DNA of 64,000 bases from NCBI GenBank assembly GCA_038227995.1, contig JBBRPP010000004.1:1-64000 (forward strand). Reading direction: 5' to 3'. Under the pieces are notes generated by a model. That model was not told the DNA's origin and made no database searches. It saw nothing but the letters and a program-made list of their open reading frames with translations. Below, in pieces: positions 41,855 through 50,597 of the stretch. This DNA is from WLMZ01 sp038227995 (lineage in GTDB: Bacteria; Actinomycetota; Acidimicrobiia; Acidimicrobiales; Ilumatobacteraceae). The position numbers and the translations under genes are program-made. Within the stretch, counting starts at the first letter, position 1, and each line of letters begins with the position of its first letter.

Positions 41855-42952
41855 ATGTCGGTTTCCGCAATCGTGCTCGCCGCCGGCGAAGGCACCCGCA
41901 TGCGTTCCACACGGCCCAAGCCGCTGCACATGATCTGCGGGCGCGGCATGGTGATGCACGTCATCCACGCTCTCGAATCCGTCGACGTCGACCGGACGGT
42001 TGTCGTCGTCGGCCACGGCGCCGAACGCGTCACGAAGAAGGTGCAGGAGCAGGCGCCTCACTGGGCGAACGTGTCGTTCATCGAACAGCAGGTCCAGCGC
42101 GGCACCGGCGATGCAGCGATGGTCGGCCTGTCTGCATTCCCGGGCGATGACCTCGACGACGAATCGACCATCATCGTGCTCCCCGGCGACACGCCGTTGT
42201 TGCGGGCCGAGACCATCGACGAACTGGTGTCGACCCATGTCGCCAACGGCTACGCGGCAACCGTGCTGACATCGGTGATGGACGACCCGACGGGCTACGG
42301 CCGCGTCATCCGCGCCACCACCAAATCGGGTCCGTCACGGGTCATGCGAATCGTCGAGCAACGCGACGCGTCATCCGAAGAACTGGCGGTGAACGAGGTC
42401 AACACCAGCATCTATGCGTTCCGCCGCGATCTGCTCGGCCCGGCGCTGCGTCATCTCTCACCCGACAACGTGCAGGGCGAGTACTACCTCACCGATGTCG
42501 TCGGCGTCCTGGCCGGCATGGGTCATCGCATCGGCGCACTGCAGGCCTCACCCGCCGAGACGGCGGGCGTCAACGACCGCTGGCAGCTCGCTCTGGCCGA
42601 ACGCGAACTCCGCAATCGAACCAACCGCCATTGGCTGCTCAACGGCGTCACGATGCTGGATCCACGGCAGACGTTCATCGATGTCACGGTGCAACTCGGC
42701 CGCGATGTCACGCTCTACCCGGGCACGATCCTGCAGGGTCGCACCAGCGTCGGCAACGGCTGCGAGATCGGCCCGGACGCTCGGCTCGTCGACTGCGTGG
42801 TCGCCCAGGACTGCGTGGTCGAGAACTCCGTGGGCCGCGACGCAGAGATCGGTCGCGGCGCTCACGTCGGTCCGTACGCCCATCTGCCCAGCGGCAGCAG
42901 TGTCGCTGCGGGCGCAACGACTGGGTCGTTCTACACTGCACCCGTCGACTGA
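41855..42952 (+). CDS. glmU: GlmU-type UDP-GlcNAc pyrophosphorylase, C-terminally short
   Basis: 365 residues against about 450-480 for a full GlmU. The uridylyltransferase domain is complete: LAAGEGTRMRSTRPKPLH, QQVQRGTGDAAM, VLPGDTPLL, DPTGYGRVIR and EVNTSIYAF. The left-handed beta-helix starts (GVTMLDPRQTFIDVTVQLG) but ends after about five coils, before the region that holds the acetyl-CoA site and catalytic His of E. coli GlmU (His 363). It can thus form UDP-GlcNAc from GlcNAc-1-P but should lack the acetyltransferase step. prs follows by 26 nt. Confidence 0.88.
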   Translation: MSVSAIVLAAGEGTRMRSTRPKPLHMICGRGMVMHVIHALESVDVDRTVVVVGHGAERVTKKVQEQAPHWANVSFIEQQVQRGTGDAAMVGLSAFPGDDLDDESTIIVLPGDTPLLRAETIDELVSTHVANGYAATVLTSVMDDPTGYGRVIRATTKSGPSRVMRIVEQRDASSEELAVNEVNTSIYAFRRDLLGPALRHLSPDNVQGEYYLTDVVGVLAGMGHRIGALQASPAETAGVNDRWQLALAERELRNRTNRHWLLNGVTMLDPRQTFIDVTVQLGRDVTLYPGTILQGRTSVGNGCEIGPDARLVDCVVAQDCVVENSVGRDAEIGRGAHVGPYAHLPSGSSVAAGATTGSFYTAPVD

Positions 42953-42978
42953 CGACGAGATTCTCGACGGGGAGCATG

Positions 42979-43971
42979 ATGGAAAAGGTCACGACCAAGC
43001 GCTTGTCGCTCTTCACGGGGCGAACGCACCCGGCGCTTGCGCAGGAAGTGGCCGAGCATCTCGAGATGGCCCTCGGGAGCGCGAACATCGTCGAGTTCGC
43101 CAACGGCGAGATCCGCCCGCGTTTCGGTGAGAGCGTGCGCGGCACCGACGTGTTCATCATGCAGACCCATTGCGGCAGCGGCGAACGCAGCATCAACGAC
43201 TCGATCATGGAGCAGTTGATCATGATCGACGCAGCCAGTCGGGCCTCGGCCAAGCGCATCACTGCGGTCTGCCCGTTCTACGGCTACGCCCGCCAGGACC
43301 GCAAGGCCGAGGGGCGAGAGCCGATCACCGCCCGCCTCGTCGCCGACCTGTTCCGGGCTGCCGGGGCGAAGCGGATGGTCTCGATCGATCTCCACAGCGG
43401 CCAGATCCAGGGCTTCTTCGACGGGCCGGTCGATCACCTCACCGCGCTGCCCGTGCTGGAGAAGTACGTGCGCGAACATGCCTCCAAGGGCATGGTCATC
43501 GTCTCCCCCGATGCCGGCCGGGTGAAGGTGGCCGAGCGTTTCGCCCAGCACCTCGCCGACATGGATGCCGACGTCGCGTTCATCAACAAGCGCCGCCCGA
43601 AGGGCACCACCAACGTGGCCGAGGCCAAAGAGGTCATCGGCGAGGTCGACGGTCGCTGCTGCATCATCACCGACGACATGATCGACACGGGTGGAACCGC
43701 CGTGTCGGCCGCCGATCTGCTGATCAAGCGCGGCGCGGCCGAAGTCTGGTTCATGGCCACCCACGGCGTGCTCTCGGGCAAGGCCATCCCCCGCCTGCGC
43801 GATTCCCCGTTCACCCGCATCGTGCTGACCAACACCCTGCCGACGCCCAGCAAGGACGAACTTCCTCAGCTGGAGGTCCTCTCGATCGCCCCGATCATCG
43901 CCGAAGCTCTGTCGGCCGTCTTCGACGACACCAGCGTCAGCGAGATCTTCGGCGGCGAAAACCAAGCCTGA
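42979..43971 (+). CDS. prs: Ribose-phosphate pyrophosphokinase
   Basis: 330 residues. It has LFTGRTHPALAQEVAEHL, FANGEIRPRFGESVRG, the ATP loop FYGYARQDRKAEGREPI, DLHSGQIQGFFDGPVDHL, the pyrophosphate-binding SPDAGRVKVAERFA and the PRPP motif TDDMIDTGGTAVSAA. It makes PRPP from ribose-5-phosphate and ATP for nucleotide, His and Trp synthesis. Two adjacent ATGs (42976 and 42979) follow GGGGAG; the second has the better spacing. glmU-prs-rplY-pth is a common actinobacterial order. Confidence 0.96.
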   Translation: MEKVTTKRLSLFTGRTHPALAQEVAEHLEMALGSANIVEFANGEIRPRFGESVRGTDVFIMQTHCGSGERSINDSIMEQLIMIDAASRASAKRITAVCPFYGYARQDRKAEGREPITARLVADLFRAAGAKRMVSIDLHSGQIQGFFDGPVDHLTALPVLEKYVREHASKGMVIVSPDAGRVKVAERFAQHLADMDADVAFINKRRPKGTTNVAEAKEVIGEVDGRCCIITDDMIDTGGTAVSAADLLIKRGAAEVWFMATHGVLSGKAIPRLRDSPFTRIVLTNTLPTPSKDELPQLEVLSIAPIIAEALSAVFDDTSVSEIFGGENQA

Positions 43972-44001
43972 CCGGCTCGCCGCGACGCGAGTCGTGTTGT
44001 C

Positions 44002-44050
44002 GGACCGCGCCGGGTTTGCCCGCATCAGCCAGGCAAACCCGGCGCGGTCC
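44002..44050. terminator. 49-bp perfect palindrome, bidirectional terminator-like (copy 2 of 2)
   Basis: Arms GGACCGCGCCGGGTTTGCC and GGCAAACCCGGCGCGGTCC pair over 19 bp around an 11-nt loop, between the convergent prs and DUF1801 genes. No T tract follows. It shares its arm sequence with 30824-30870. Confidence 0.65.
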
Positions 44051-44068
44051 AGCCGCGCGAACAGTGCG

Positions 44069-44437
44069 TCAGCGGGGCAGCGCCAGGCGTACCTCGATCA
44101 GCGCGGCGACGAGATCGCGGGACAGGGGCGTGTCGACGGCGAATTGCAGCGTGCCTTTCGTGGTCACCGACACACCCGGGAAATCGAGCAGATGCGGCGA
44201 CTCACGAGCGACCACTTCCAGCACCGACCCGCTGTGGGGGAAGTAGCTGAGGTGCCGCTTGAACGCCGCGAACCCTGCGACGACGCGTCCGTCGAGCCTG
44301 AATCCGGGCATGTTGTAGGAGATGCACTCCTCCGCATCCGGGATCACGTCCAAGATCGTCGAGCGCAACGCCTGCAACGTCGTGCGTTTCGGCTCGTCGA
44401 GGTCGGCCAGGTATTCGTCGATCGCTGATCGGGACAT
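44069..44437 (-). CDS. DUF1801 family protein
   Basis: 122 residues. The pattern IDEYLADLDEPKRTTLQALRSTILDVIPDAEECISYNMPGF, FAAFKRHLSYFPHSG and GTLQFAVDTPLSRDLVAALIEVRL is that of the DUF1801/YdhG family (small proteins with a frataxin-like fold, in some cases suggested to be iron chaperones). GGAAGGAGACCC lies directly before the ATG, a strong Shine-Dalgarno. It is convergent with prs and divergent from rplY. Confidence 0.88.
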   Translation of the reverse strand: MSRSAIDEYLADLDEPKRTTLQALRSTILDVIPDAEECISYNMPGFRLDGRVVAGFAAFKRHLSYFPHSGSVLEVVARESPHLLDFPGVSVTTKGTLQFAVDTPLSRDLVAALIEVRLALPR

Positions 44438-44568
44438 GGGTCTCCTTCCATTCGGTCGGTGGTTTCTGTTCGGGCGTAGGTCCGGCGAATATCGCCCGGT
44501 AGCATCAATCGCCGTTCTTTGTTGGAACCGCCATCGCTTGTCACTGCCTCCGGGCTGAGGAAATCATC

Positions 44569-45195
44569 ATGTCGCAGACCACTCTTGTTGCCCAGACCGG
44601 CCGTGCCACCGGCTCTCCCGCTTCCCGCCGGCTGCGCGCCGAGGACAACATCCCCGGCGTTCTGTACGGCCAGGGCATGACCCCGGTCAGTGTCGCCGTT
44701 GGCCGCCGCGACCTGCGCCTGGCCCTCAGCGGTCCGGCCGGCTTCAACACCGTCCTGTCGCTCGAAGTCGATGGCAAGACGTACCCCGCGGTGATCAAAG
44801 AAGTGCAGCGCCACCCGGTGAAGCGCAACGTCAGCCACATCGACTTCCTGCAGATCAACATGAAGGAACTGCTCACGGTCTCGGTGCCCCTGCGGCTCGA
44901 AGGCGAAGCCAAGGCCGTCATGGCCGGTGGCGGCCTGGTCGACCCGTCGGTCGACACGATCGAAGTCGAGTGCACGCCCGACAACATGCCCAACGAGTTC
45001 GTCGTCGACATCACCAACATGGAGCCGGGCGATGTCATCCGCCTCTCCGAGTTGCCGATGCCGACCGGCGTCACCGCATTGGGCGACCCCGACATGGCGA
45101 TCGTCACCGCGATCCACGGCTCGGCCGAGATCGAAGACGCACCGGCTGCCGCTGAAGGCACCGAAGGCGAAGCCGCAGCCGACGCCGCTGAGTGA
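44569..45195 (+). CDS. rplY: 50S ribosomal protein L25/general stress protein Ctc
   Basis: 208 residues, the long CTC form of bL25. The N-terminal 5S rRNA-binding domain contains SRRLRAEDNIPGVLYGQGM and VQRHPVKRNVSHIDFLQI. The C-terminal domain follows from VSVPLRLEGEAKAVMAGGG, and an acidic Ala/Glu tail ends the protein. GAGGAAATCATC precedes the ATG. It lies 9 nt before pth, as is usual. Confidence 0.96.
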   Translation: MSQTTLVAQTGRATGSPASRRLRAEDNIPGVLYGQGMTPVSVAVGRRDLRLALSGPAGFNTVLSLEVDGKTYPAVIKEVQRHPVKRNVSHIDFLQINMKELLTVSVPLRLEGEAKAVMAGGGLVDPSVDTIEVECTPDNMPNEFVVDITNMEPGDVIRLSELPMPTGVTALGDPDMAIVTAIHGSAEIEDAPAAAEGTEGEAAADAAE

Positions 45196-45204
45196 TTCGC
45201 CGCC

Positions 45205-45825
45205 GTGGCTCTGTTCGGTCGCGGTGAGCGATCCGAGCGCCGCGGCACCCCATACGACTTCCTGATCGTCGGTCTCGGTAATCCGGGCAAGGAGTACGCG
45301 CGCACGCGCCACAACGTCGGCGAGGAAGTGGTCGGCGTCCTCGCCACCCGGGCCTCGGCAACGATGAAGGCCGGCAAGGACAAGGCCAAGGTGGCCGAGG
45401 TGACCATCCGCGGCCATCGTTGCGTGCTCGCTTTCCCATTGACCTACATGAACGAGTCGGGTCAGGCCGTCAGCGGGATGACGCGCCGCTACGGCATCGA
45501 CGATCCGGCCAAGATCATCGTGATCCACGACGAACTGGACCTGCCACCCGCGCAGATCAAGGTCAAAGTCGGTGGCGGGCTGGCCGGCAACAACGGTCTG
45601 CGCAGCATCACCCAGCACCTGAAGACGCAGGACTACATCCGGGTCCGGATCGGCATCGGCAAGCCGCCCTCGAAAGAGCGCGGCGCGAGCCACGTGCTGT
45701 CGAAGCTGCCCAAGGCCGAGCGCGACGAGTTCGATGTCGCGGTCCAACTCGCCGCGGATGCGGTCGAGCTGATCGTGGCCGATAGTCCCGACGCCGCAAT
45801 GCGTCAGTTCAACACGCGGCCGTAG
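45205..45825 (+). CDS. pth: Peptidyl-tRNA hydrolase
   Basis: 206 residues. FLIVGLGNPGKEYARTRHNVGEE contains the catalytic His and Asn, followed by LTYMNESGQAVSGM, IHDELDLP and GGGLAGNNGLRSI. It frees tRNA from dropped peptides. The first 13 residues (GRGERSERRGTPY) are a short basic extension. The GTG start is 9 nt after the rplY stop. Confidence 0.95.
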   Translation: MALFGRGERSERRGTPYDFLIVGLGNPGKEYARTRHNVGEEVVGVLATRASATMKAGKDKAKVAEVTIRGHRCVLAFPLTYMNESGQAVSGMTRRYGIDDPAKIIVIHDELDLPPAQIKVKVGGGLAGNNGLRSITQHLKTQDYIRVRIGIGKPPSKERGASHVLSKLPKAERDEFDVAVQLAADAVELIVADSPDAAMRQFNTRP

Positions 45826-45903
45826 CTGCATCACGACTGCCTGCCAGTTGACGACCGCCTGCCGGCGACAGCTGCGTGCGCGCTCGCCACTGCCTCTCAC
45901 GGC

Positions 45904-46965
45904 TCACTCCAGATGTCGGCCCGAGGCCGGGTCGAAGAGCGCCAGTTCATCGATGTGGAACCGGAGCTGGTCGCCGTGCCGGTGGAACGTGGTGTTCGCG
46001 GCGATCTCGACCTCGCCATCGCCGGCGCTTGGACCAAGCGCTGCCGTCACCGTCCCGGCGACAGGGCTGATGTCGGTGACCGTCGCGGTGATCGGGCCGT
46101 CGTCAGCCAGGCGCAGCCACCGCGGACGCATCGCGACGGCGACCGAACCCGCGACGTGGTCCGCCAGCGACGGTCGCCACGCTCGCCGGCGAAACGACGG
46201 ATGCACCAGCCAGAAACCCTCGGCATCGGCTTCGACCGAAACGGTGAGCACCGAGACGGAACCGGTGCACGCCGCGGCGACCAGTGTCGCCGGTTGGTCG
46301 TACACGTCGATCGGCCGACCGACCTGCACGACACGCCCGGCATCGAGCACGACCAACCGATCGCACATCGACATCGCCTCGGCCGGATCGTTCGTGGCCA
46401 GGAACGTGGTCACACCGTAACCCTCCTGCACCGAGCGCAGTTCGAGCCGCATCCGCTGCGCGAGCGTGGCATCCATCCGCGCCAACGGTTCGTCGAGCAA
46501 CAGCATCGACGGCTTGCGGACGAGGGCTCGGGCGATCTGCACGATCTGCGCCTCCCCCGCCGACAGCGTGCGCGGCGACCGGCCGAGCAACGCTTCGATG
46601 TGCAGCGCGCGTGACTCGGCAACGACACGAGTGTCGATCTCGACCGCTCCCTTGTGGCGGATCTCGAGCGGGAACGCGATGTTCCTGCGCACGTCTCGTC
46701 GCGGCAGCGGCACCGGTGTCTGCGACACCATCGCCACGTCTCGCTGTGCCGGAGGGACCTGGGTCACGTCGATGCCATCGACGCGGATCACGCCCGCCGT
46801 CACGGTTTCGAGACCGGCGATGACCCTCAGCAACGTCGTCTTCCCCGCGCCTGACGCACCGATCACACCGATCAACTCACCATCGGCGACGGCGATGTTC
46901 ACGGCGTCGAGCCGCGCCCCGTTCACCGATCCAACGGTGACGTGTTCGAGCTCGACCGTGGCCAT
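45904..46965 (-). CDS. ABC transporter ATPase (CysA/MalK-like), no permease nearby
   Basis: 353 residues. Walker A is GASGAGKTT near residue 38, the signature is LSAGEAQ (usually LSGGQ) and Walker B is SMLLLDEP. The switch region reads FLATNDPAEAM, with Asn in place of the conserved H-loop His. A C-terminal TOBE-like region (VAVAMRPRWLRL ... SPVAGTVTAALG) fits the sugar or sulfate importer class. No permease or binding-protein gene is adjacent, so it may serve a distant transporter. The changed signature and H-loop may weaken ATP hydrolysis. Confidence 0.85.
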   Translation of the reverse strand: MATVELEHVTVGSVNGARLDAVNIAVADGELIGVIGASGAGKTTLLRVIAGLETVTAGVIRVDGIDVTQVPPAQRDVAMVSQTPVPLPRRDVRRNIAFPLEIRHKGAVEIDTRVVAESRALHIEALLGRSPRTLSAGEAQIVQIARALVRKPSMLLLDEPLARMDATLAQRMRLELRSVQEGYGVTTFLATNDPAEAMSMCDRLVVLDAGRVVQVGRPIDVYDQPATLVAAACTGSVSVLTVSVEADAEGFWLVHPSFRRRAWRPSLADHVAGSVAVAMRPRWLRLADDGPITATVTDISPVAGTVTAALGPSAGDGEVEIAANTTFHRHGDQLRFHIDELALFDPASGRHLE

Positions 46966-47014
46966 GACTCATACCCCCGGCGCAACCGTACTCCCGTGCG
47001 AGCAACTCACCGAT

Positions 47015-47119
47015 CCGGTGGGCGCGTTGCGCGCGCTATGACGCGCTGGACGCGCCCACCGGACAAGTGCGGCCCGGGGTGGGCGCGATCAGCGCGCTAT
47101 GACGCGCTCGACGCGCCCA
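47015..47119. repeat. Two tandem hairpin-forming repeats
   Basis: GCGCTATGACGCGCT is present twice with a 64-base offset, each time flanked by arms GGGCGCG and CGCGCCC (47015-47062 and 47080-47119). The first copy has 13-bp outer arms. They lie between two minus-strand genes, just after the ABC-F stop, and could end its transcript. Confidence 0.55.
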
Positions 47120-47137
47120 ATCAGGTGGTCGGCCCGT

Positions 47138-48799
47138 TCAGGTGACGGATGCGGGGTGGTCGGCGACGATGCGACCGGCGGCGAGCTCGATGGTTCGAGT
47201 CACGCGAACGTTGGTGAGCAGCTGACGATCGTGGGTGACGAGCAGCACCGTGCCGCCGAATGCGTCGAGCGCGATCTCGAGCTGCTCGATCGCGGCCAGG
47301 TCGAGATGGTTGGTCGGCTCGTCGAGCACGAGGCAGTTCGTGCCCTTCGCCATCAGCAGCGCCAGCACGGTCCTGGTCCGCTCGCCCGGCGACAGCGATG
47401 CGGTCGGGCGGTTCACCTCGGCCGCGCCGATGCCGAACTTGGCCAGCAACGTACGAGCGTCGGGGACGGTCATCGCGGTCGCGCGCATGAACGCGTCGAG
47501 GACGGTCGCTGTGTCGGTCAGCTGCGTTCGAGCCTGCTCCAACTCGCCGACCACGACGCTGGGGCCGAGATAGACATCGCCTGATTCCGGCTGCAGCCGC
47601 CCCAGGATCAGTTGCAGCAACGTCGACTTCCCACTGCCGTTGGCGCCGACGATTGCAACCCGCTCACCGCTGCCGATTTCGACGTTAACGGGACCGAGCG
47701 TGAAATCGCCGTTGAGGACCACCGCATCGGTCAGCCGGGCGACGATCGACCCACTGCGCGATGCCTCTCCGAAAGCGAGATGCAGCTGCCATGCCTCGCG
47801 CGGCTCCTCGACGACTTCCAGGCGCTCGATCGCCTTGTCCGTTCTGGCTGCCTTGCCCGCGAGTTGCTCGGTCTGGTTGATGGCCCAGTTGCGGACGAAC
47901 TTGTCGTTGTCCTTCGGGCCCTTCTTGGCGCGGCTCAACCCCTGCGACGCCCATTCGCGCTCGCGCTGCGCGCGTGATGCCAGGGTCGACTTCTTCTGGG
48001 CGTAGTCCTCGTACTGCTCGCGGGCGTGTTGGGCCGCCAATTCACGTTCGGCCAGGAATGCTTCCCATCCACCGGCGTAGAGCGTCAGGCCGCGGTTGAA
48101 TTCGTCGATCTCGGCGACGTGCGTGACGGTGCGGCGCAGGAACTCACGGTCGTGGCTGACAACGACGACACCGGATTGCAGCGATGTCATCCACGATTCC
48201 AGTCGCGCCAAGCCATCGAGGTCGAGGTCGTTGGTGGGCTCGTCGAGAAGGAAGATGTCGAAGCGAGCGAGCAGCAACGACGCCAGCCCGGCCCGCGCCG
48301 CCTCACCGCCCGACAGGGTGGTCATCGCCTGATCCAACAACCGTGGCGTCAGGCCGAGGTCGGCCCAGACCTCGCCGACCCGGGCATCGAAGTCGGCTGC
48401 GCCCAGCGCCAACCAGCGATCGAGCGCGTCGGAGTAGCGGTCATCGGACCCTGGCGCGGACGCAGCAAGCGCGGCGGTCGCCCGATCGAGTTCCGCCGAC
48501 GATTCGGCCACCCCGGTGCGGCGCTCGAGGAACTCGCGCACGTTCTCGTCGGCGCGACGTTCAGGCTCCTGCGGCAGGTAGCCGACGACGGCGTCGGGCG
48601 GCGTCGTCGACACGAGGCCGGCGTCGGGGCGAACGGTGCCACTCAGGATCTTGAGCAGCGTCGACTTGCCGACGCCGTTCGGCCCGGTGAGGCCGACGCG
48701 CCACCCAGGTGCGACGGTCAGGTCGACATCGTCGAGGATGGTCGATCGACCGAACGAGAGAGTGATGGCACGGGCGTGCAGGGATGCGTGAACAGACAT
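47138..48799 (-). CDS. ABC-F family ATPase
   Basis: 553 residues with two ABC domains and no membrane segment. The first has GPNGVGKSTLL, LSGGEAARAGLA and IFLLDEPTNDLD; the second has GANGSGKSTLL, LSPGERTRTVLA and LVLDEPTNHLD. The linker between them is Lys/Arg-rich and helical (EDYAQKKSTLASRAQREREWASQG). ABC-F proteins act on the ribosome, in translation regulation or antibiotic protection; the subgroup cannot be told here. No clear Shine-Dalgarno precedes the ATG. Confidence 0.92.
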   Translation of the reverse strand: MSVHASLHARAITLSFGRSTILDDVDLTVAPGWRVGLTGPNGVGKSTLLKILSGTVRPDAGLVSTTPPDAVVGYLPQEPERRADENVREFLERRTGVAESSAELDRATAALAASAPGSDDRYSDALDRWLALGAADFDARVGEVWADLGLTPRLLDQAMTTLSGGEAARAGLASLLLARFDIFLLDEPTNDLDLDGLARLESWMTSLQSGVVVVSHDREFLRRTVTHVAEIDEFNRGLTLYAGGWEAFLAERELAAQHAREQYEDYAQKKSTLASRAQREREWASQGLSRAKKGPKDNDKFVRNWAINQTEQLAGKAARTDKAIERLEVVEEPREAWQLHLAFGEASRSGSIVARLTDAVVLNGDFTLGPVNVEIGSGERVAIVGANGSGKSTLLQLILGRLQPESGDVYLGPSVVVGELEQARTQLTDTATVLDAFMRATAMTVPDARTLLAKFGIGAAEVNRPTASLSPGERTRTVLALLMAKGTNCLVLDEPTNHLDLAAIEQLEIALDAFGGTVLLVTHDRQLLTNVRVTRTIELAAGRIVADHPASVT

Positions 48800-48904
48800 A
48801 GGAGACCTCGGGAGACGTTGGGACGATACCTGGGCACTCAGTCACGCATGACCTGAATGATGTCACGGCAGGTGTGCCAGCTTCCACCGAATTGCGGCCG
48901 GAGT

Positions 48905-49753
48905 TCAGCCGCTGGCGCCCGGCGCGGTGCCCGGCTTGGTGCCGATGACGATGGCCGTGTCACCCGGCCAATCCCAGAACCGGCCGGTGGCGGTGCGCGC
49001 CGCGAGCAAGGCGCCGACATCCGCGATGAAGTCGTCGAGGCGGTCGCCGAAGAGATGCGGAGCGCAGTACGACATCGAGAGGTAGCCGGAGATCACGCCA
49101 TCGATGTCGCGCGTGAGGTCGGGGCGCCCTGGCGCATGAACGGTTCGCGGCCTGCCGAAGCGCGTTCGGGCGAGCGCGTCCTCGTAGCGGTCGGCCTGCG
49201 GTGTGGCGATGCCAGATCCGGCTCGCGTCGCCGGGCCGAGATAGCGGTCGATGATCGCGCTGATGTCGTCGTGCGGGATCGGCGGATCACCGGTGCCCGG
49301 CGGAACTGCTCCCTGCTCGATGTCGTGAGTGATCATGACGATCGACCCGCCCGGTTCGAGCGCATCGAACACGGATTCGGCGACACGCTCGCGGTCGGTC
49401 CAGTGAAACGACTGGCCGAACGTGACCGTACGCAGCGAGCCGAGCGGCAGGCGCCCGATGTCCTCGGCCCGAGCCTGGACCCAGTGCGTGTTCGTCGCGC
49501 CGGATGCACCGGCATGCGCCGCGGCTTCGTGCAACATGTCGGGGTCCGGATCGAGGCCCGTCACGGTTTCGTACTCGCGGGCGAGCTCGACGGCAACGAC
49601 ACCGGGACCACAGCCGACGTCGAGGAGATGCCCCGTCCCGTCGAGCCCGAGCTCGCGCACGAGTGTTGCGCAGAGCTCGGCCGAATACGGCGGACGACCG
49701 ACGAGGTAGTGCCTGGCCGCGCCGCGATAGATCGTCGGGTCATAGGTTGCCAT
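48905..49753 (-). CDS. Class I SAM-dependent methyltransferase
   Basis: 282 residues. SAM binding is shown by HLLDVGCGPGVVAVELA (motif I) and TGLDPDPDML (motif II). A WVQARAEDIGRLPLG loop and TVTFGQSFHWTD follow. The N-terminal YRGAARHYLVGRPPYS is typical of UbiE-like small-molecule methyltransferases. The substrate is unknown. It starts 3 nt after the end of a second methyltransferase gene, so the two are co-transcribed. Confidence 0.85.
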   Translation of the reverse strand: MATYDPTIYRGAARHYLVGRPPYSAELCATLVRELGLDGTGHLLDVGCGPGVVAVELAREYETVTGLDPDPDMLHEAAAHAGASGATNTHWVQARAEDIGRLPLGSLRTVTFGQSFHWTDRERVAESVFDALEPGGSIVMITHDIEQGAVPPGTGDPPIPHDDISAIIDRYLGPATRAGSGIATPQADRYEDALARTRFGRPRTVHAPGRPDLTRDIDGVISGYLSMSYCAPHLFGDRLDDFIADVGALLAARTATGRFWDWPGDTAIVIGTKPGTAPGASG

Positions 49754-49756
49754 CGA

Positions 49757-50461
49757 TCAGGCTCGTTCAGCCGCGAGTCGACAGGTGTACGACGCATAGA
49801 TGGACCGGACCGATTGGCGGTCGAGGATCTCGAAGCCGCAGTGTTCGAGCATCGGTTCGAACAGCCAGCTGTAGGTGCTGAACTCGGTCTGGACGTGCGC
49901 GGCGAACTCGGGTGCGGTGTAACCGGTCATCGGGTCGTGCCACGCGTCGCGCATCCAGGCGTCCATGCGGACCTCGAACTCACTCGGCTCGAAGTCGAAC
50001 ACGAGATCCAACAACCGCACGATGCCTCCGGGTGCGAGCCACGATGCGATCCGCGTCAACGCGACCGGCTTCCACAGATCGGGCAGCTGATGCAGCGCGT
50101 TGCGGCTGAAGATGAAGTCGAACGTCGTCGCCGGCTCATAGCTGAGGAACCCGGCGTTGGCGACGCTCACGTTGTCGAGACCCGCCGCCGTCACCTGCTG
50201 CATGATCGCGTCGGTCATCGCGGGCGAGACGTCGATCGCCGTGACCGACGCGCACAGCGGGGCGACCGCACGCGTGAAGACACCGGTACCGGCCGCGAGA
50301 TCGAGCACGGTCGACGTCTTCCCCAGACCGCGTTCGACCAACGCATCAACGTCGGATGTCGAGTCGTCACCGGCCTTGCGCTCGTAGCCGGTGACGTAGT
50401 CGGGGTCGAGGTGCTCGGGCCCGGCGAAGTCTGCTTCGTTCAGCCACCACGATGATTTCAT
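49757..50461 (-). CDS. Class I SAM-dependent methyltransferase
   Basis: 234 residues from the ATG at 50461, chosen because MKSSWWLNEADFAGPEHLDPDYV begins a typical N-terminus. Motif I is VLDLAAGTGVFTRAVAP and motif II is VTAIDVSPAM. FDFIFSRNALHQLPD and WLAPGGIVRLLDLVF follow. The substrate is unknown. It is the first gene of a two-gene operon and is divergent from the PPOX gene across a region with an inverted repeat. Confidence 0.85.
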   Translation of the reverse strand: MKSSWWLNEADFAGPEHLDPDYVTGYERKAGDDSTSDVDALVERGLGKTSTVLDLAAGTGVFTRAVAPLCASVTAIDVSPAMTDAIMQQVTAAGLDNVSVANAGFLSYEPATTFDFIFSRNALHQLPDLWKPVALTRIASWLAPGGIVRLLDLVFDFEPSEFEVRMDAWMRDAWHDPMTGYTAPEFAAHVQTEFSTYSWLFEPMLEHCGFEILDRQSVRSIYASYTCRLAAERA

Positions 50462-50507
50462 CGAGCCATTGTTGTCGACGGGCCGGCAGCCACCGTCGCG
50501 CATTTGT

Positions 50508-50561
50508 CTCCCATGGGCGTGACGTGGGCCGACCGTTTCGCGCCGGAGTCACCCATGGGAG
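50508..50561. promoter_or_regulatory. Inverted repeat between divergent genes
   Basis: CTCCCATGGG (50508-50517) and CCCATGGGAG (50552-50561) are inverted copies; with the neighbouring TGAC/GTCA the match extends further, except for two extra bases on the left. Each half is itself palindromic around CCATGG. The site lies between the methyltransferase operon and the PPOX gene and could bind a shared regulator. Confidence 0.45.
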
Positions 50562-50597
50562 CGGAATGCGCGGCGGCATCAGCGGGTTGGAGCCGCC

